Assembly (NCBI RefSeq): GCF_014204415.1
Contig: NZ_JACHLE010000002.1
Coordinates: 310,001-374,000 of the forward strand
Source of the DNA: Chryseobacterium defluvii
GTDB taxonomy: Bacteria; Bacteroidota; Bacteroidia; Flavobacteriales; Weeksellaceae
Length of the DNA stretch: 64,000 bases
Direction of reading: 5' to 3'
In this document: piece by piece, positions 62,270-64,000 of the stretch
How positions within the stretch are numbered: the first letter of the stretch is position 1
Layout of the letters: the number at the start of each line of letters is the position of its first letter
Program-made: the position numbers and the translations under genes
The notes under the pieces: model-generated
What the model was told of the DNA's origin: nothing
The model's input: the letters and a program-made list of their open reading frames with translations, nothing else
Database searches by the model: none

Positions 62270-63490
62270 TTATGAGAGCATTTGCCTTGCTTTTCTGACT
62301 CCTTCCACTAAGAGATCAATTTCCTGGAATGTATTATACACTGCGAAGCTTGCCCTCACTGTTCCGGCAATATTAAAGAAATCCATGATAGGCTGTGTGC
62401 AGTGGTGCCCTGTTCTTACAGCGATCCCCATTTTATCAAGGATCATCCCTACATCGGAGGAAATACCTATTCCTTCTAAATTAAAGGAAACTACACCCGT
62501 TCTTTTCGTCTTTTCTCCGTATACTTTCAATCCTTCTATTTCCAGCAGTTGTTTTTGAGCATATTCCAAAAGGGCGTTTTCGTGATTCTGAATATTTTCA
62601 TGTCCGATCTTTTCAATAAAATCCACAGCAGCTCCCAATGCTATATTTCCGCCTACATTCGGGGTCCCGGCTTCATATTTAAATGGCAAAGCAGCATATG
62701 TTGTCCCTTCGAACGAGCAAGTAGCAATCATTTCTCCTCCGCCATGAAAAGGCGGAAGGGATTCCAAAACATGCTGTTTTCCATATACGATCCCGGTTCC
62801 CATTGGGGCATACATTTTATGGCCTGAAAATACAAAGAAATCACAGTCCAGTTTTTGAACATCAATGTTAAAATGCGGAACAGACTGCGCGCCATCGATC
62901 ACTATATAGGCTTCTGAATTTTTTCTTGTCTTAGCAATAATCTCTTCAATAGGGTTTACAATCCCCAAAGCATTGGAAACCTGATTTACAGAAACCACTT
63001 TTGTTCTCTCATTCAGATACTGATCCAGATAATCCAACTGAAGTATCCCGTTCTCATCCATTGGGATTACTCTGAGCCGTGCTCCTGTCCTTTCACAAAG
63101 CAACTGCCACGGAACTATATTGGAGTGATGCTCAAGGTATGAAATAATGATCTCATCGTCTTTTTTAATTTTTTGGGTTAAAATATAGGCAATGAGGTTC
63201 AAACCTTCTGTCGTTCCTTTTGTAAAGATAACTTCAAAATCATGCTTTGCATTAATGAATTTCTGGATCTTTCTTCTTGAAAGTTCCATCTCTTCTGTTG
63301 CCAATTGGCTCAAAGTGTGAATTCCTCTGTGAACGTTGGCATTGATCTCGGTATAGTATTTATTCCAAACCTCTAAAACCGAATCCGGTTTTTGGGATGT
63401 CGCTGCATTATCCAGATAAACCAATGGTTTACCATTTACCTGCCTGTTTAATATAGAAAACTGACTTCTTATTTCCTGAATGTCAAACAT
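62270..63490 (-). CDS. sufS: Cysteine desulfurase SufS
   Basis: 406 residues, PLP-dependent class V aminotransferase fold. PLP Lys in F-S-G-H-K-M-Y-A-P, catalytic Cys in R-T-G-H-H-C-T-Q-P. Supplies sulfur for Fe-S cluster assembly. Type II (SufS/CsdA) by length and by the sequence around the Cys. The other suf genes are not adjacent in the window. Confidence 0.95.
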   Translation of the reverse strand: MFDIQEIRSQFSILNRQVNGKPLVYLDNAATSQKPDSVLEVWNKYYTEINANVHRGIHTLSQLATEEMELSRRKIQKFINAKHDFEVIFTKGTTEGLNLIAYILTQKIKKDDEIIISYLEHHSNIVPWQLLCERTGARLRVIPMDENGILQLDYLDQYLNERTKVVSVNQVSNALGIVNPIEEIIAKTRKNSEAYIVIDGAQSVPHFNIDVQKLDCDFFVFSGHKMYAPMGTGIVYGKQHVLESLPPFHGGGEMIATCSFEGTTYAALPFKYEAGTPNVGGNIALGAAVDFIEKIGHENIQNHENALLEYAQKQLLEIEGLKVYGEKTKRTGVVSFNLEGIGISSDVGMILDKMGIAVRTGHHCTQPIMDFFNIAGTVRASFAVYNTFQEIDLLVEGVRKARQMLS

Positions 63491-63534
63491 TTATTAAAAT
63501 TTTATCATTAAAACTGTTCTTATTTAGAACATTT

Positions 63535-63542
63535 CAAATTTA
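63535..63542 (-). promoter_or_regulatory. Probable -7 element of sufS
   Basis: TAAATTTG on the minus strand, 44 bp before the sufS start. No clear -33. Confidence 0.4.
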
Positions 63543-63660
63543 CGGCTTTTTTTCTAAAAGTTGATTTGGGTTGAGGGTTGATAGTTGTCAGTTGATGGAA
63601 ATATATGGCGGCTAAGTTTAAGGCTTTGCCTTAGAAGATTTATGCATTTTGTGTAAATAA

Positions 63661-63687
63661 AAAAACCTGCCAAAATTTGACAGGTTT
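63661..63687 (-). terminator. Intrinsic terminator of rplY
   Basis: Stem AAACCTG-C-CAAA/TTTG-A-CAGGTTT with a one-base loop; the A-run to its left gives the U-run for the minus-strand transcript. Confidence 0.8.
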
Positions 63688-63709
63688 ATATCTTATTAAT
63701 AAGCAATTC

Positions 63710-64000
63710 TTATTCTGCTGCAGTTTCTTCAGCTGCCGGAGCTGCTCCTTCTGTTGCTGCCTCAACTGTTTCTTCCTCTTCATCATCCTGCATTGCCGCA
63801 CCTCCTTTCATTGCATTTCTAGACATCTTAACAGCTGTGATAACTGCATTGTCAGGGTGCATGAATGTGTAAGCTGTATTTTTGATATCACCGATATAGA
63901 TTTTGTTACCAATCTTTAATGGAGTAACATCTACAACGATTTCATCAGGTAAGTTAGCTGGAATAGCTTTCAATTTTAATTTTCTGAAAGACTGACGTAG
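63710..64000 (-). CDS. rplY: 50S ribosomal protein L25/Ctc (N terminus outside the window)
   Basis: The frame is open to the right edge, so the N-terminal 5S rRNA-binding domain is outside. Visible are the C-terminal TL5/Ctc-type domain (K-A-I-P-A-N-L-P-D-E-I-V-V-D-V and L-K-I-G-N-K-I-Y-I-G-D-I) and a Glu/Ala-rich acidic tail, typical of long Bacteroidota L25. A TTG at 63973 is not a start, since coding continues upstream of it. Confidence 0.9.
   Translation of the reverse strand, partial: LRQSFRKLKLKAIPANLPDEIVVDVTPLKIGNKIYIGDIKNTAYTFMHPDNAVITAVKMSRNAMKGGAAMQDDEEEETVEAATEGAAPAAEETAAE

Noticed and set aside
63516..63530. Small inverted repeat GTTCT-TATTT-AGAAC upstream of sufS as a regulator site
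   Set aside because: Only five-base arms in AT-rich sequence; expected by chance.

Overview
The window looks like a chromosomal segment of a Chryseobacterium-like member of the Flavobacteriia (Weeksellaceae). The evidence is a low-GC sequence, Bacteroidota -7 promoter elements of the form TANNTTTG, few recognisable Shine-Dalgarno sites, a type IX secretion sorting domain, a type III glutamine synthetase, a DUF6909 protein, and short intergenic repeats that I recall from this genus. Species cannot be decided from the sequence.

Layout. Positions 1-16 kb are ordinary chromosome: beta-lactamase-fold hydrolases, an L,D-transpeptidase, msrB, a DUF445 protein, pyrD, glyS, a tandem pair of exported paralogues, an M48 protease, a DUF1801/YdeI protein and a TPR/AraC regulator. 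Positions 16.1-39.9 kb are an accessory island. It begins beside a Y-family DNA polymerase (umuC-like) and a T9SS-exported beta-helix protein and ends at a WYL-domain regulator. In between lie an M15 peptidoglycan peptidase, a polymorphic toxin with an EndoU-like tip and duplicated immunity genes, a patatin lipase, and an operon of a 1222-residue unknown protein, a tail-fibre-like protein and a deacetylase-like protein. A second polymorphic toxin follows, with a papain-like (Tox-PL) tip, an Imm35/YrhB-like immunity gene and displaced toxin/immunity cassettes. Positions 40-64 kb are again housekeeping: a TonB-C-like protein, tadA, coaX, a broken methyltransferase, an M1 peptidase, a DUF6909 protein, GSIII, an NlpC/P60 lipoprotein, a broken pentapeptide-repeat gene, the mreB-mreC-mreD-mrdA-rodA cluster, hemA-hemC-hemD-hemE, sufS and the end of rplY.

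The main discovery is in the island. Five promoters (before the M15 peptidase, the EndoU toxin, the patatin, the 1222-residue-protein operon and the WYL regulator) carry the same 34-bp architecture: a 15-bp palindrome CGWCA-N5-TGWCG, exactly 11 bp, then TANNTTTG. I found no further copy in the window. The right half-site plus spacing reads TTGTCG...-N8-TANNNT in four of the five, which closely resembles the RecA-independent DNA-damage promoter recognised by the WYL proteins PafBC in mycobacteria. I infer a WYL-controlled, possibly damage-inducible, colicin/tailocin-like toxin system in a Bacteroidota genome, which regulates itself.

Both toxin loci also show tip exchange: orphan C-terminal toxin modules sit downstream with their own immunity genes. 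In the Tox-PL locus each module is preceded by a copy of the toxin's own junction sequence and closed by a hairpin. No tRNA, rRNA, CRISPR array, transposase or integrase was seen.
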